In this document: positions 1 to 9,784 of the stretch, piece by piece
Numbering within the stretch: position 1 is the stretch's first letter
Layout: each line of letters begins with the position of its first letter
Origin: Temnothorax longispinosus
Taxonomy: Eukaryota; Arthropoda; Insecta; Hymenoptera; Formicidae
NCBI RefSeq assembly: GCF_030848805.1
Contig: NC_092362.1
Location: 7,936,001-8,000,000, forward strand
DNA length: 64,000 bases
Reading direction: 5' to 3'
The notes under the pieces: model-generated
The model's database searches: none
Told to the model about the DNA's origin: nothing
The model's input: the letters and a program-made list of their open reading frames with translations, nothing else
Translations under genes and position numbers: made by a program

Positions 1-190
1 TTTGTCGTCGAGAAGAAAATTTGAAGGTAATTAAAGCATTTTATTAATTTTCTTAAATTAATTTCTTGCAAATACTCGATAACCTCATCATCACACACGT
101 TGTGATATGATTAAATTTACATCTGATTTCGATTTTTACTAGGTTTTTACTCGAGATCGCACATTTTATAAACGATTCAACTTAACCTAA

Positions 191-380
191 CCTATTGTTC
201 TGATTGTGAGAACTCGAAGGATTCGAGCTGGCTTGTCACGCCTATACATTAATTGCCAAAGGTAAACCTATTGTTCTGATTGTGAGAACTCGAAGGATTC
301 GAGCTGGCTCGTCACGCCTATACGTTGCCACAGGTAAAACCTTATATTGTTCTGATTGTGAGAACTCGAAGGATTCGAAG
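191..380 (+). repeat. Tandem repeat, about 75-bp unit, three copies
   Basis: The phrase CTATTGTTCTGATTGTGAGA recurs at about 192, 268 and 346. Each time it is followed by GAACTCGAAGGATTCGA, and in the first two copies by a GTCACGCCTATA segment. The third copy runs directly into the open reading frame of the transposase fragment. It looks like a local duplication of the 5' edge of that coding segment. Confidence 0.75.
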
Positions 381-1060
381 ATTATTTTGCAACATTTTCT
401 TCCTAAAGAATATTTAATTCACTTTAACAGTCTCAATTGTGCTATACGGATATTGTGCGATCCCCGAAATTGCTACAGAAACAACGCTTATGCTAAAGAA
501 TTGCTGATTTATTTTGTACAGCAATTTAAGACGTTGTATGGGGAGCAATATGTTGTGAGTAACATTCACTCTTTTATTCATTTAAATGAAGATGTAAAGA
601 TGTACGGTCCATTAGATTTATACAGTACTTTTGATTTTGAAAATCATATGCAAGTGTTGAAGCGAATGATACGAAAACACGCTAATCTTTTGCAACAAAT
701 TCATCGACGACTAATCGAAAAGTACAGTAACGATCAACATCCTCAATATAAGAAGAATCAGAAGATTTTGAAGCATCCTATACTCAAGAAGCCAATTGTG
801 TCAGAACTTCCTTTGGGTTGCCACAGCGAGCACCAATTCTACAAATCCGCATGTTTGAATTATCAAATAAAAGACCAGACAACTGTTGTTTCCTGATTGA
901 TGCAACTATCGTGATGATTAAGCACATTGGATTAATGGAAAATAAGATTGTTGTTCTTGGTAATAAATTTCTAAACAGATCTGATATTTTACATTATCCG
1001 TGTCCCTCAAGTAACATGAATATATACAAAGTTGAAAATCTGTCACCTTTACAAATGTAG
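282..1060 (+). pseudogene. DUF4218-like transposase, C-terminal part, frameshifted
   Basis: The first segment (to 896) contains a run matching the C-terminal region of CACTA/EnSpm-like insect transposases: LYGEQYVVSNIHSFIHL, then DVKMYGPLDLYSTFDFEN, then a basic K/R-rich helix. A frameshift near 850-890 moves the frame into the second segment (818-1060), which holds the family's usual ending: RPDNCC, a VVLGNKF-like strand and YPCPSSNMNIYKVENLS. Catalytic residues are not expected in this part, and the N-terminal catalytic half is absent from the window. The assignment comes from remembered family patterns, not from a search. A DUF4806-type gene follows 90 bp downstream on the same strand, which may be a two-gene transposon arrangement. 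It is a partial, broken copy. Confidence 0.6.
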
Positions 1061-1152
1061 CCTGTACAATGCATTGATCGTAAAGGATTTTTAATGACAA
1101 TCGAGAACATTATTTACGCCATGCCTCTTTTACAAGATTGATATGAGGTGAT

Positions 1153-1621
1153 GTGGAATCATACTTTGCAGATGCAGACTTTGTAGTATTTTTTGACGAC
1201 TTTTGTAATCTCGTACCAGAAAATTGGATGGATTTAGAATCAAACAAAGTTTTTTGGCCTCCAAAACAGGTCAAATTTAATAAAACAAAATGCATTATCT
1301 ACATCCAAAAGATGACTGGCTTATATACGAATGCCGTAAACGTTTGGGACCTTTTGGTGCGTTTTTCTCAAGAATGTTAAATATTTAGAAAATATTAACT
1401 TACTGTACACAAATGAAAATAACTAACACTTTTTGCAGAGTCTTTTCAATTAGCTAATCAAGTAGAAGAGCACTGCATGAACGTATCTACAAATGAAGAT
1501 ACTGATGACGTGTGACAAAGCTATTAAGGCATCTGAGGCACAAAAGATACGAAATAGGAGAAAGCCAGCATGGCTTCGGAACGAAACGTTGGCGTCGGAA
1601 GAAGAAGTAGAAGAAGAAGTA

Positions 1622-1653
<32 letters not shown>

Positions 1654-1690
1654 GGAGGAGGAAGAAGAAGAAGAAGGTAATGTAAAGTAA
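1153..1690 (+). pseudogene. DUF4806-type gene, N-terminal exons (degenerate)
   Basis: The first exon-like stretch reads DADFVVFFDDFCNLVPENW and then VFWPPKQVKFNKTKC. This is the usual opening of insect DUF4806-containing proteins: a short beta-rich module with VVP..W and YWPP. The expected continuation (DDWLIYECRKRLGPFG) is present in another frame after about 1305, so the copy carries a frameshift. A second exon-like stretch from about 1438 (FQLANQVEEHCMNVS) is followed by a glutamate run encoded by GAA/GAG repeats (1600-1675). The DUF4806 core itself lies at 4852-5480, separated by an inserted P-type transposon. No in-frame ATG is visible at the start. The molecular function of DUF4806 is unknown to me. 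Confidence 0.6.
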
Positions 1691-1959
1691 ATTTCCGATG
1701 AAATTTATTTAAAAAAATAAGCAACATAAATATACGTAACTAAATATAATATATTTTGCAGTAACCGAAGAGATATGTAAAAGAGATGGTACTGTAAACT
1801 CGTTTGTGTTACCACCACGGTCGTATACACAGGTCTGGAAACGAAGGTGGTGGGGATGGTTCGCTTAGCGTGTGAAAATTTATTTGGCTTGTGGCCACAA
1901 GGGCTGCGCTGCGTGTTATGGTCCTGGTTCGCATAGCGCAAGCGCCCTGCGCATGAAAT

Positions 1960-2140
1960 CTTAACCTATATATATATATATATATATAACGCTATATAAC
2001 CCAAAGGCAGGGTTGAAGGCGCTTTGCTCCTTCCCAAAGGAGCAGAAACAAAAAAAAAATATATATATATATATGTACAAATGCATGTGTGTATGTATGA
2101 TATATTATAAGACCGTGTGTATGATATATATGTATATGTA
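1960..2140. repeat. AT microsatellites inside the P element
   Basis: Runs of TA dinucleotides occur at about 1967-1990 and 2058-2075, with further TATG-rich sequence to about 2140. No coding potential is seen. Open frames crossing it are compositional. Confidence 0.8.
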
Positions 2141-2346
2141 TGGATATTTCCGGAAAAATAGAGAATAAGAAATAAAATGAAAATTAATATGCCTATTATA
2201 CATTGCATATATGAATAATTTCATCATTATAAATATTGAAAGACATCTAAAATTTCGTTAATTGAAACGACGCTGATAAGCATGTACGATTTTTAATCAG
2301 AAAGGGGAAGAGGGTGAAACATAACATTGAAAATCATAAAAAAATT

Positions 2347-4522
2347 TTATTGATTCGTCAATTTAGACAATTTTTTTTTTACAACAAATTTCTTTGCAAC
2401 TTTGAGATTTTCTTGGTGGGCATTTTGTCTCATTCTTAGTCGTATGTAATATATTATCGAATATGACAAAATGTCTGAGGCGTGCTCTTTGCAAGGAAAA
2501 GTGAATTTAAAAGAAGACATAACTTCATCTAGCGTGCAATCAAAAACATCGCGCCGGGATGCATATTTAGCAAAACATGCCTCTACGTGACGAATTAAGT
2601 TGAAAAAACTCAAATTTGCGTGAATCAGTCCTCCTCTTGATTTTAGATCGACCAAATGCGACACTGAAGATGAACTAGAAGAGTCTGATTTTATCGCTTC
2701 TTGACAAGTAACGCATTTTTTGTGAATTTTCAATACTTGCTTACATAGGTAACCTGTGAATCCCATATAAATATGTAAAGGAGTATGTCGCATGTCCGAA
2801 TGACATGCAACGAGAGGAAATATTCTAGTCTACGATGATATCTATGAACAAAACTAAAGCATGCAATAGCAATTCATAGCAAAAACGAGAAGCAATATCA
2901 GTCTACAATACAAAAATACCTACGATATAAGAAATAGATCTTAAAATAAAAAACCTGTAACGTAGTAAATAATACAGTCAAGGATAGGGGAATCGGACAG
3001 GGCATAATCGTGGTCAGGATTATTTTCAATGACGTCATCTGCCTCCCAATCGTCATGCTGCAGAATCTCGTCTAGCTTCGCTCGAATTTCACGTTGATAC
3101 TTAACACTTTTTGCCTCAGACTTTTGCCCATAGGCTGTTTTTAAATCATGCAATGACAGCAGAAGCTGTGGCGACGATTGTTCGGACACAGTGCAATTTC
3201 CAAATTTTGGAGGCTTTATTATGCTATACACCGACAATATTTTATATAGCTGCAAGAACGTGGGGCTGTGTGGGTGATCGTTACACCCTGCGGCTTGACG
3301 AATGGTGCCAAAGAATTTCTAGAAAAATCGTACGTACATGTACATTTATTTATTGCAAGTAATTATTGTATTAAAAAAGTCATTATAAATTGGAAAGTAC
3401 CTCCAAGTTATCTTGATTAACTTTTCCTGTTAATAGATATTGGAAATCAAATTTTCCGATGAGATAACAGCACATATCCATAGTAGATCGCAGAGATATT
3501 CGCAACGCTTTCGAAGTCTCTCTTGTTAAATATTCATCAGCCGTTATCTCCCCTTTTTGCAATGCCGTCTCCCACTCGTTTAACCATTCAAGAGATTCTT
3601 GCAATACCTGAAGTTATAAGATGAAGATAACGCTTGTACGAAAGCAATTGTCGACGAAGATAAATAAATTTTCAATAATTTATGGTAAACTTTTCGAGAA
3701 GCATCATATGCATACCTTGAAGTCTTTACTCTCTGGGGGTAAGCCCTTCATTCGGAGTTTTGCGGTTCAACGCATCGAACATATCATTCATTCGCTTACA
3801 GAATCCGATCGTTTCCTCACATCCTTTCAGAGGTCCTTCCGGATTATAGCGTAAATAAAAATGTAACCCTTGTACCACAGAGTTGCTAAAAACCTGTAAC
3901 AGTGCAAATACAAAACACATTACTCATGAAATGGGCAAACTATTTAAAAAAAGTGAAAACGTAAGTGGAACATAAATTACCTGTGTCGCAAGTCGAACGC
4001 GCATTTTCGAAGTGCTGTCTAACACAACGTGCCGTTGTGTTAACTTTGGACAGGCCCTCGCATTCCCAGCATGTTGGATGTCAAGGTTGAATAGAGCTGC
4101 GATGTAATCCCAACATATGTAATTGTTGGACGATTTAACCTGTGGAATTGAACACATAAACATTAATTTCATTGCGATCAGGTAAGTTACACTCTCGCGT
4201 TACTTTCTCAAAATTTTATAAAATTTCTCAAATTTGTATATATAATTATAATATAATTAAAACATAGAAAAAATGTAATCATCATTAAACTTACTTCGGC
4301 GATAATCCGATCATTATCGTATTTCACCCATTTCTTGAGGATGTGATGTTCTTCGAAATGCTTCTCGCAAACGAATTGCGACGGCTTCAGATCAACAATG
4401 CCCGGAATCGCAGCAATCCATTTTTTACATTGTTCGATATTTGACGGCACTTTAAACAACGAACATTTCTTTGCTGAATAATTTCGCGATTTGCACATTG
4501 GCACCGCGCACGATTTAGTCAT
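2347..4522 (-). pseudogene. P-type THAP transposase, spliced, internally deleted
   Basis: The Met at 4522 opens a THAP zinc-finger: CAVPMC, FKVP, W, and QFVCEKHF, matching the C2CH plan. Downstream exons are in the order of P/THAP9 transposases: YICWDYIAALF...KLTQRHV...KMRVRLATQ (4090-3970), VFSNSVVQGLHFY (about 3895), EWLNEWE...YLLTGKVNQDNLE (3600-3401), FFGTIRQAAGCNDHP (3318-3255), then YYVTGYLCKQV with a C..C pair (around 2955/2753). Splice sites fit exactly: a donor after 3401 with an acceptor before 3318, and a donor after 2955 with an acceptor before 2753, each restoring frame. Between the THAP domain (ending near 4290) and the GTP-binding-like region there is almost no coding room. The RNase H-like portion with the first catalytic acidic residues is therefore missing. 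Likely a non-functional transposase, possibly a repressor-like product. Confidence 0.8.
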
Positions 4523-4851
4523 TATATCGCACAGTATCACACAATCGCACGTGGTATTAATGATATTAAACACGCACGATCCGCCGAACAACAGAACCGA
4601 CGAGGAGTGGAGCTTTCCGCGCTTCTTCGACGATCAACGATGGCCCTGGCTTTACCAGGCTTTACTAGCAGGAGCGAGGAGCGAGCAGGTTAGGTTAGGT
4701 TATTCACGCGCTTTATTTTAACCAGGTACCATAACCAAAAGCGACGCGTAGTGGCGGCCAGAGACATAAAATTTACAACGCTAAGCGGACTACCCCCACC
4801 ACTGAAATTTGACTTGGTTTCCAGACCTGTGTATACGACCGTGGTTACCAC

Positions 4852-5480
4852 CATCTAATTATCAGTCTACAAATTCGAATAAATGTGAACTCTCTCCAGT
4901 AAATGCAAAATCGACAACCGTTAACTTTCCTTTGCAAACTGTTGAAGAATTCGAAGAATTTGAACGAAATCTTGTCGAGTCCTTGGAAGTACAAAAATTC
5001 TACGTAAGAGATTATTTAATTGTCATACTTTTCTTTACAATACAAATGCTCAAATCGTAATGATATATTTGCCTTTATTTTTGCAGATTAATGAGATAAA
5101 GATGATCGGAGGATCTGATGCAGGCAAATTCACCAGAGCCACATTGCGCTTCTTAATGTCGAATCAGCTAGCAATAAAGTATTCTTGGTCCGGTCAAAGA
5201 AACACATTAAAATTTCAAACTACTCGAATTTCTCAACTCATTGTCGGTGAGTTAATAAGCAACATTTTCTTCTTCAGTTTTTAGATTACCAAATATTAAT
5301 GTTTAACTTTTACAATATCTATATACCTATACTTACAAAACATTATGTTGCAGAAACCATCTCGAAAATGAAGAACGTTCCTAAGAACGACATTGGGATA
5401 TTTGTTAAGAAGTGGCTGCAGCACGCTAGTGACCGGATAAAAAAAAAAGATCTAGATTATATTATAGGTAGATTCAGGAA
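4852..5480 (+). pseudogene. DUF4806 core exons (3' half of the split gene)
   Basis: Three exon-like segments keep the DUF4806 signature. At 4908-5001, VNFPLQTVEEFEEFERNL. At 5086-5245, after a TTGCAG acceptor, INEIKMIGGSDAGKFTRATL and KYSWSGQRNTLKF. At about 5353-5480, after another TTGCAG acceptor, ETISKMKNVPKNDI. The order and spacing match the single domain of these proteins (FPL.T.EEF, GG.....T, SW.G). The N-terminal exons lie at 1153-1690 and the two halves are separated by the 3-kb P-type transposon. Splice borders look usable, but the upstream half is frameshifted, so the gene as a whole is broken. Confidence 0.68.
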
Positions 5481-5562
5481 GCACATTTTTGGCGCTATTT
5501 TCAACTTTTATCTCGCTCGATTTGTACAAGCGATGATGTACGTATTATTTGTAACGGTATGA

Positions 5563-6298
5563 AAATGAGTTTAATTTTGATTTAAGATGAAAGAAAACTT
5601 AATTTTATTTTGTTTTATTATACATTAATTATTTTGCATCGGCCGCTCGACGGAACTCAATGAGCCCGCTTTCGTGTTATAAACGTTACAATGTAATCGC
5701 GTGTAAATGTGCTGGACGCGTATACCGCTCGGGACATAAATTATCTAATTAAACACGATCGATTTTTCAAAACTCGCCTTGTTGCCCCGGCAAAAAAGCT
5801 CATGCGTTGCTCACTGTTATTCGTATAATTATATTCTATTTTTATGTTTTCCTTCCAATCGCTAAAGACTCTCATCCGATGAAGCATTAACGGGACGCGC
5901 GGAAGTGCGTTCGAATTCCGAAATACAACGATCGTCGCTGCTTCTGCGAAGTAACAATATGTTTGTAGACTTTCGAATCGTTACTCGATCACTCTTTCGG
6001 GACACTTTTATATTTTCATAATATCATATTATACATTGATTATTTTGCATATAAATTTTATTTTACGCATGTCTGTATGTACGATAAATATGTTGCTCAT
6101 ATTATACGAATCGTTTGTTATAACAATATGATACTTACAATATTTCAAATCTGTATACCAATTTAGTAATATAATCATTAATCGATATACCTGAATCATG
6201 GATACTTCTATTTTATATTTCCTATATTTATATTCCTAATTTCAGTGTTTATAATCCTAATATTCTGTCTGTAACATCGGATAAGAAAGAATCCTTCA
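5563..6298. other. No gene seen; AT-rich spacer
   Basis: There is a GC-richer island at 5640-5760 with CpG-containing words (GGCCGCTCGACGG, GACGCG), then AT-rich sequence. I find no domain-bearing frame, terminal repeat or RNA gene. Confidence 0.5.
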
Positions 6299-7195
6299 TT
6301 ATTTCAATAAGCTGACAGACAGCACGTCGCACAAACTGTCCACGCCGGCATGACAGGGTAACGAGTCCAATTTGACACGTACAGAGTCAGCAATGGAACG
6401 AAGGTAATCACAAAACTTAGAACCATCAATGCCCCTATAATTCCGTCGCGAAATAGTAGATGATAGGCAGAGTTTGGAATTAAGAGACACAGACAGCACA
6501 AGGAGATCATGACCGGCAATGAAAGGACACTGAGATTTAGAGAAGGACTTAATTTTTTCGACATCATCAATCACGAACACATCAAGCCAGGAATCAGAAG
6601 TCGCTGTGTGATAGGTAGGCCCAGAATCAATAATATGCAAAGCCAGACCAGACATGAGATCACGCAGGTAACTCGCCTCAAAACTCGCAGACATAAGATT
6701 ACAATTCAAGTCACCACCAACAATAATATTCTTATAAAGGTGAGAGAATTGGTTTAAGGACTCAACAAAATCGTGCAAGAAAAGACCTTTAGGTCTTCTG
6801 TAAATAGTTGCAAAAAGAACGGATTCACCATCGGGTACACGTGCTTCAAACAGAATATATTCAGGCGAGTTAAAACAGATATTGCTGGAGGTGGCCAGAA
6901 TTTTGACACGAAAAGATTTATGCACATAGCACGCAACCCCACCGCCCATACGTCCCACTCTATCATTACGAATTAGGAAGTAATCGCTTAACGCCACAGT
7001 GACGTCGGAAATGCTCTCATTCAGCCACGTTTCAGAAATAGATATAATATGGAAGAAGCGAGTGGCAAAAAACATTCTGATATAATCCATGTGACCGCGC
7101 AGAGAGTTGGCATTAAATTGAGCAACTCGAAAACAGGCAAACTGAGAACACCCGCCACCGTGAACGGCAGAAGTTGAAGGGTCGGAGCCTGCATG
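6299..7195 (-). pseudogene. LINE ORF2, apurinic-type endonuclease domain only
   Basis: The frame is open straight after the ORF1 stop. Its N-terminus reads QFNANSLRGHMDYIR and then ISISETWLNE, with the catalytic ETWL of exonuclease-endonuclease-phosphatase LINE nucleases. Further landmarks are RNDRVGRMGGGVACYV, ATIYRRP, GGDLNCN, DSWLDVFV and AGHDLLVLSV (terminal GH/SDH-like motif). This is nearly a complete EN domain. The first Met (7090) lies after the conserved start of the domain, so translation would need readthrough or reinitiation. The frame ends at 6299 before any RT motif. Confidence 0.75.
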
Positions 7196-8272
7196 TCAAA
7201 CAAGTTTGCCAAGATCTGCAACCGAGTCAATAAAAATAGCAGGCTTGCCATCAGATTGCCTGACAAGAATGCGACCCGCCCTTACCCAGACATACCTATA
7301 AGACCGCTCTCTGGCGATTTTCTTTGTTTGTTGCAACAGATCATGAATATTTTTGGGGAGTAGCTCATTGACATGCACGCTCCGACTGGAGTCGTTGCCG
7401 CAGACCTCCCTCTGCGTGAGCGACCGCCGAGTTCGCTTCCTCGCCATAACCACATCGCAAACAGCCTTCGAAGCCAGAGTAACAATTAGGGAGCCAGTCT
7501 GCGATGTACGAGTCGGCGAGGGGCGAAGGTCAGCAGTCCCAACCGGCAGAGGTTTACGTACAACAGGTCGAACGTCCAAAATGTGGCAGGATAGTTCAGG
7601 AATTTCTAAACTGTTAAATAACCTGCTTGCACATTCAGACGGAGCTACAGACATCTCGGCGGGAACTCCCGATATAATAATTTCATTCGCGGTATAGACA
7701 TTCCGTGCAGGAGGAGATAGCGCACGATCCTCCTTAAGCACACGGATCTCATTAGTGAGAGCATCGCAACGCTGCTCCAATTCAACAATACGTTGATTAT
7801 TGCGCTCAACACCACTCGCAATGCAATTCAGTTTGTCAAGCTTGTCACTCAGCACGCTATTCGTACGCTGTTGCTCCTCAACGAAGGCAGAAAATTTTGC
7901 ACTCAGCACGCTATTCGTACGCTGTTGCTCCTCGACGAAGGCAGAAAATTGTGCATTCGACTCCCTCAGCTGCTCGGTCAGTAAAAATAAAAGGCTATTT
8001 GTTGTGTCACCTTGAGACTGCGAAACCGGCTGAGACTGTAACAGAGACTGTGCATCGCCACTTGCAGAGGTTGACATGGTGTCAAAATCAAGTGCTCGCT
8101 CAGCATGCACGACGCCGGGTGTAAGAGGCAGAATGTCGAGTAGCGACTTGCAACAGGAGTCAGCGTATCTGGTAACTGCATACGGTTTAACGCAACCCGG
8201 GTGAAACGCTCTCTTACATTCACATTCAACGGAGTTAGTCGCTATTTGTTTATTGCACCTAGCACACTGCAT
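7196..8272 (-). CDS. LINE ORF1 protein (zinc finger + coiled coil)
   Basis: I chose the Met at 8272 because it directly precedes the cysteine motif CARCNKQI. The open frame extends upstream to 8398 without recognisable content. The N-terminus has a PHD-like pattern, CARC...CECKRAFHPGC...CC. The middle is a coiled coil with an 18-residue unit (FSAFVEEQQRTNSVLS plus two) duplicated in tandem, then a leucine-rich segment (LDKL...ELEQRCDALTNEI). The C-terminal half (EIIISGVP, HILDVRPVVRKP, SLIVTLAS, VHVNELLPKN) resembles the ORF1/FP-type domain of insect LINEs. The predicted role is RNA binding and nucleic-acid chaperoning in the RNP. It ends with UGA, and the ORF2 frame continues in the same phase. 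Confidence 0.72.
   Translation of the reverse strand: MQCARCNKQIATNSVECECKRAFHPGCVKPYAVTRYADSCCKSLLDILPLTPGVVHAERALDFDTMSTSASGDAQSLLQSQPVSQSQGDTTNSLLFLLTEQLRESNAQFSAFVEEQQRTNSVLSAKFSAFVEEQQRTNSVLSDKLDKLNCIASGVERNNQRIVELEQRCDALTNEIRVLKEDRALSPPARNVYTANEIIISGVPAEMSVAPSECASRLFNSLEIPELSCHILDVRPVVRKPLPVGTADLRPSPTRTSQTGSLIVTLASKAVCDVVMARKRTRRSLTQREVCGNDSSRSVHVNELLPKNIHDLLQQTKKIARERSYRYVWVRAGRILVRQSDGKPAIFIDSVADLGKLV
7846..7953 (-). repeat. 54-bp tandem duplication in LINE ORF1
   Basis: Two adjacent 54-bp copies (from 7846 and 7900), nearly identical, each begin CACTCAGCACGCTATTCG. The length is divisible by three, so the coiled coil gains 18 residues without a frameshift. Confidence 0.85.
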
Positions 8273-8754
8273 CTCCCCACTGTCGTTCACGCAAGTATCA
8301 GACTGCCCGAAGAGCATGCACGCACCAGACGATCCCGCCACACGATGCGAAAAATATGCTGGTTCAGAAGATCGCGGTTGGCACCACACGACAACCAATC
8401 AGAAGAGGAGGCAGGAGCAGTCCACACTAGGCAGGCGCATGCCCGCGAACGGCACGCAGATTGAAAGGTGCAAGAACAGATCGACAGGCCAGGCACATGC
8501 GCAGCAGGAAGCAACACCACGCTCGGGCAATTCCAAGACCCCGCAATAATTCTGAGAAAGAGGTTAGATCACACAATGATTTTCCTTGAAAATACTCAGA
8601 GCAGGGTAATCGCCTCCAAGAAGGAAAATAAGCATGCGTGAAAAGCAGCCAAAAGCTTGCCAGAATCTGCAACAAGACGGCCCGAAGGCAGCACGCGGCA
8701 GCAGAAAAATTCACCTCGATAAGAGCAAGATAATAAGCGACTGTCAGTACTCAC

Positions 8755-8793
<39 letters not shown>
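8755..8793. repeat. GA microsatellite at LINE/gypsy junction
   Basis: About 17 GA units close the 5' end of the LINE and run directly into the gypsy LTR word GAGCAGCATATCTG. The related LINE at 17512-17550 also has GA repeats at its 5' end, so the tract belongs to the LINE. Confidence 0.85.
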
Positions 8794-8794
<1 letters not shown>

Positions 8795-9058
8795 AGCATA
8801 TCTGTCTCCCTTCTGATTGGTCAGCCCCCTCTCCTGCGCTAGCAAGAGAGGTTGAGAGTTACGAGGTTGGCAGAACTGAGTTACGACGACCGTTAGATTT
8901 GTACTGACTCTCGTGGCTGTTGCGTGGTCTGCAATAAAGTATTATATTATCAGCAGTAATCGAGTGTGTAATTATTCCTCGATACCTCTCGTCAAGACGT
9001 CGGTAGTAGGCCGACACCCGGAGGCATAATCGACCTCCTGCGGTACCAAATTCCTACA
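8791..9058 (+). repeat. Gypsy 5' LTR (start truncated)
   Basis: It aligns with 13829-14097 over nearly its full length (a few differences, such as TTACGAC versus TCTCGAC). It contains GCAATAAAGTATTA, a plausible polyadenylation region. It lacks the TGTAGG start and ends CCTACA. Confidence 0.88.
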
Positions 9059-9059
9059 T

Positions 9060-9077
9060 TGGTGACCCCGACTGAAA
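9060..9077 (+). promoter_or_regulatory. Probable primer-binding site of the gypsy element
   Basis: TGGTGACCCCGACTGA lies one base after the LTR end. The TGG start complements a tRNA CCA tail. I do not assign the tRNA. Confidence 0.55.
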
Positions 9078-9138
9078 AACATGCAACGGTTCTTGCACAA
9101 ATCGCTACCGGAAGCCCGAGTCAGAGATAAATCCTCGT

Positions 9139-9784
9139 GTGGACCAATCTTCCCCGAGGAACGGACGCAGAAGTAGCGGATCGAATTACCCGCAAACGCA
9201 AGTCCTATGCCCGCGTCCCTGGCTGTTAGTTGCCCACGCTGCGGCCAGCCAGCCTTGCCGCGCCGAAACATTTTTCGGGCGGCCATTTTTCTTGCCGCGC
9301 TTTTTGCAAGAGGCACGAGGCGTGCACGTGAGACCCCACCGGCGCCCGGGTGGCCACAGCGGTTCTGCCGTCTTGTTACCACGACCATCTCCTGGTGTGC
9401 GTCCGGCCCTTCTCCGCCGCCGCCGTTACCGCCGTCTCCTGATGGTGTGCGACCGGCTTTTCTTCGCCGATGCCACGGATCGTCAACATCGCTGTTGCCC
9501 CATCGATTTGATTGCGTGAAGCCAACGACACCGGCGCCTTGGATTCCGTCGTTGTTGAGACATTTAATGCGTGAAGCCAACGTCTCCGGCGCCTTGGGTC
9601 CCATCGTCACCGGGGCTTTGGATTCTACCCAGACTACAGTAATTGAACAAAGGATAGTAATCCGCCCCGCGCCGTCATTTCTTAACTCCCGTGTCGTTTA
9701 CATCGTTTATATCGTTTAACGCTCATGTTGTTTATGCTGTTTATCGCTCTCATTTTGCTAGTAGCTTACTATAAATTTAAAACA
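9139..9784 (+). other. Gypsy 5' leader, no recognisable protein
   Basis: GC-rich sequence between the PBS and gag. Several overlapping frames are open in both strands, but they are proline/arginine-rich with no domain. I read it as untranslated leader with internal direct repeats (GCGTGAAGCCAACG at about 9515 and 9569). Confidence 0.5.

Larger units (their letters stand above)
1816..4843 (-). mobile_element. P-element-like DNA transposon with 8-bp TSD
   Basis: Both ends carry the same 27-bp terminal inverted repeat beginning CACGGTCGTATACACAGG (1816-1842 and, inverted, 4817-4843). They are flanked by an identical 8-bp duplication GTTACCAC (1808-1815 and 4844-4851). Eight-bp duplications, TIRs of about 30 bp, a length of about 3 kb (3028 bp) and an encoded THAP-type transposase are hallmarks of the P superfamily. 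Homology continues inside the TIR: both ends have a GGTGGGG...CGCTTAGCG block within 70 bp. The transposase is on the minus strand. The 1945-2340 part is low-complexity AT-rich filler. The element sits inside a DUF4806-type gene. Confidence 0.88.
6299..8793 (-). mobile_element. LINE (jockey/CR1-like), lacks RT
   Basis: Reading on the minus strand there is a GA/TC-rich 5' end (8793-8755), a 5' UTR, ORF1 with a PHD-like zinc finger (8272-7196) and the endonuclease part of ORF2 (7195-6299). The sequence stops inside ORF2, so RT and 3' tail are missing. That is the opposite of the usual 5' truncation and implies a later deletion or rearrangement at 6299. The 5' UTR shares wording (CTGCAACA..., CCCGAAGGCAGC) with the second LINE near 17420-17450, so both belong to related families. 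Confidence 0.75.

Noticed and set aside
1524..1727. Proline/leucine-rich minus-strand frame
   Set aside because: It is the antisense of the glutamate-encoding GAA/GAG repeat of the DUF4806-type exon.
9139..9719. Overlapping GC-rich frames before gypsy gag
   Set aside because: Open in several frames on both strands, no domain, and located in the retrotransposon leader.
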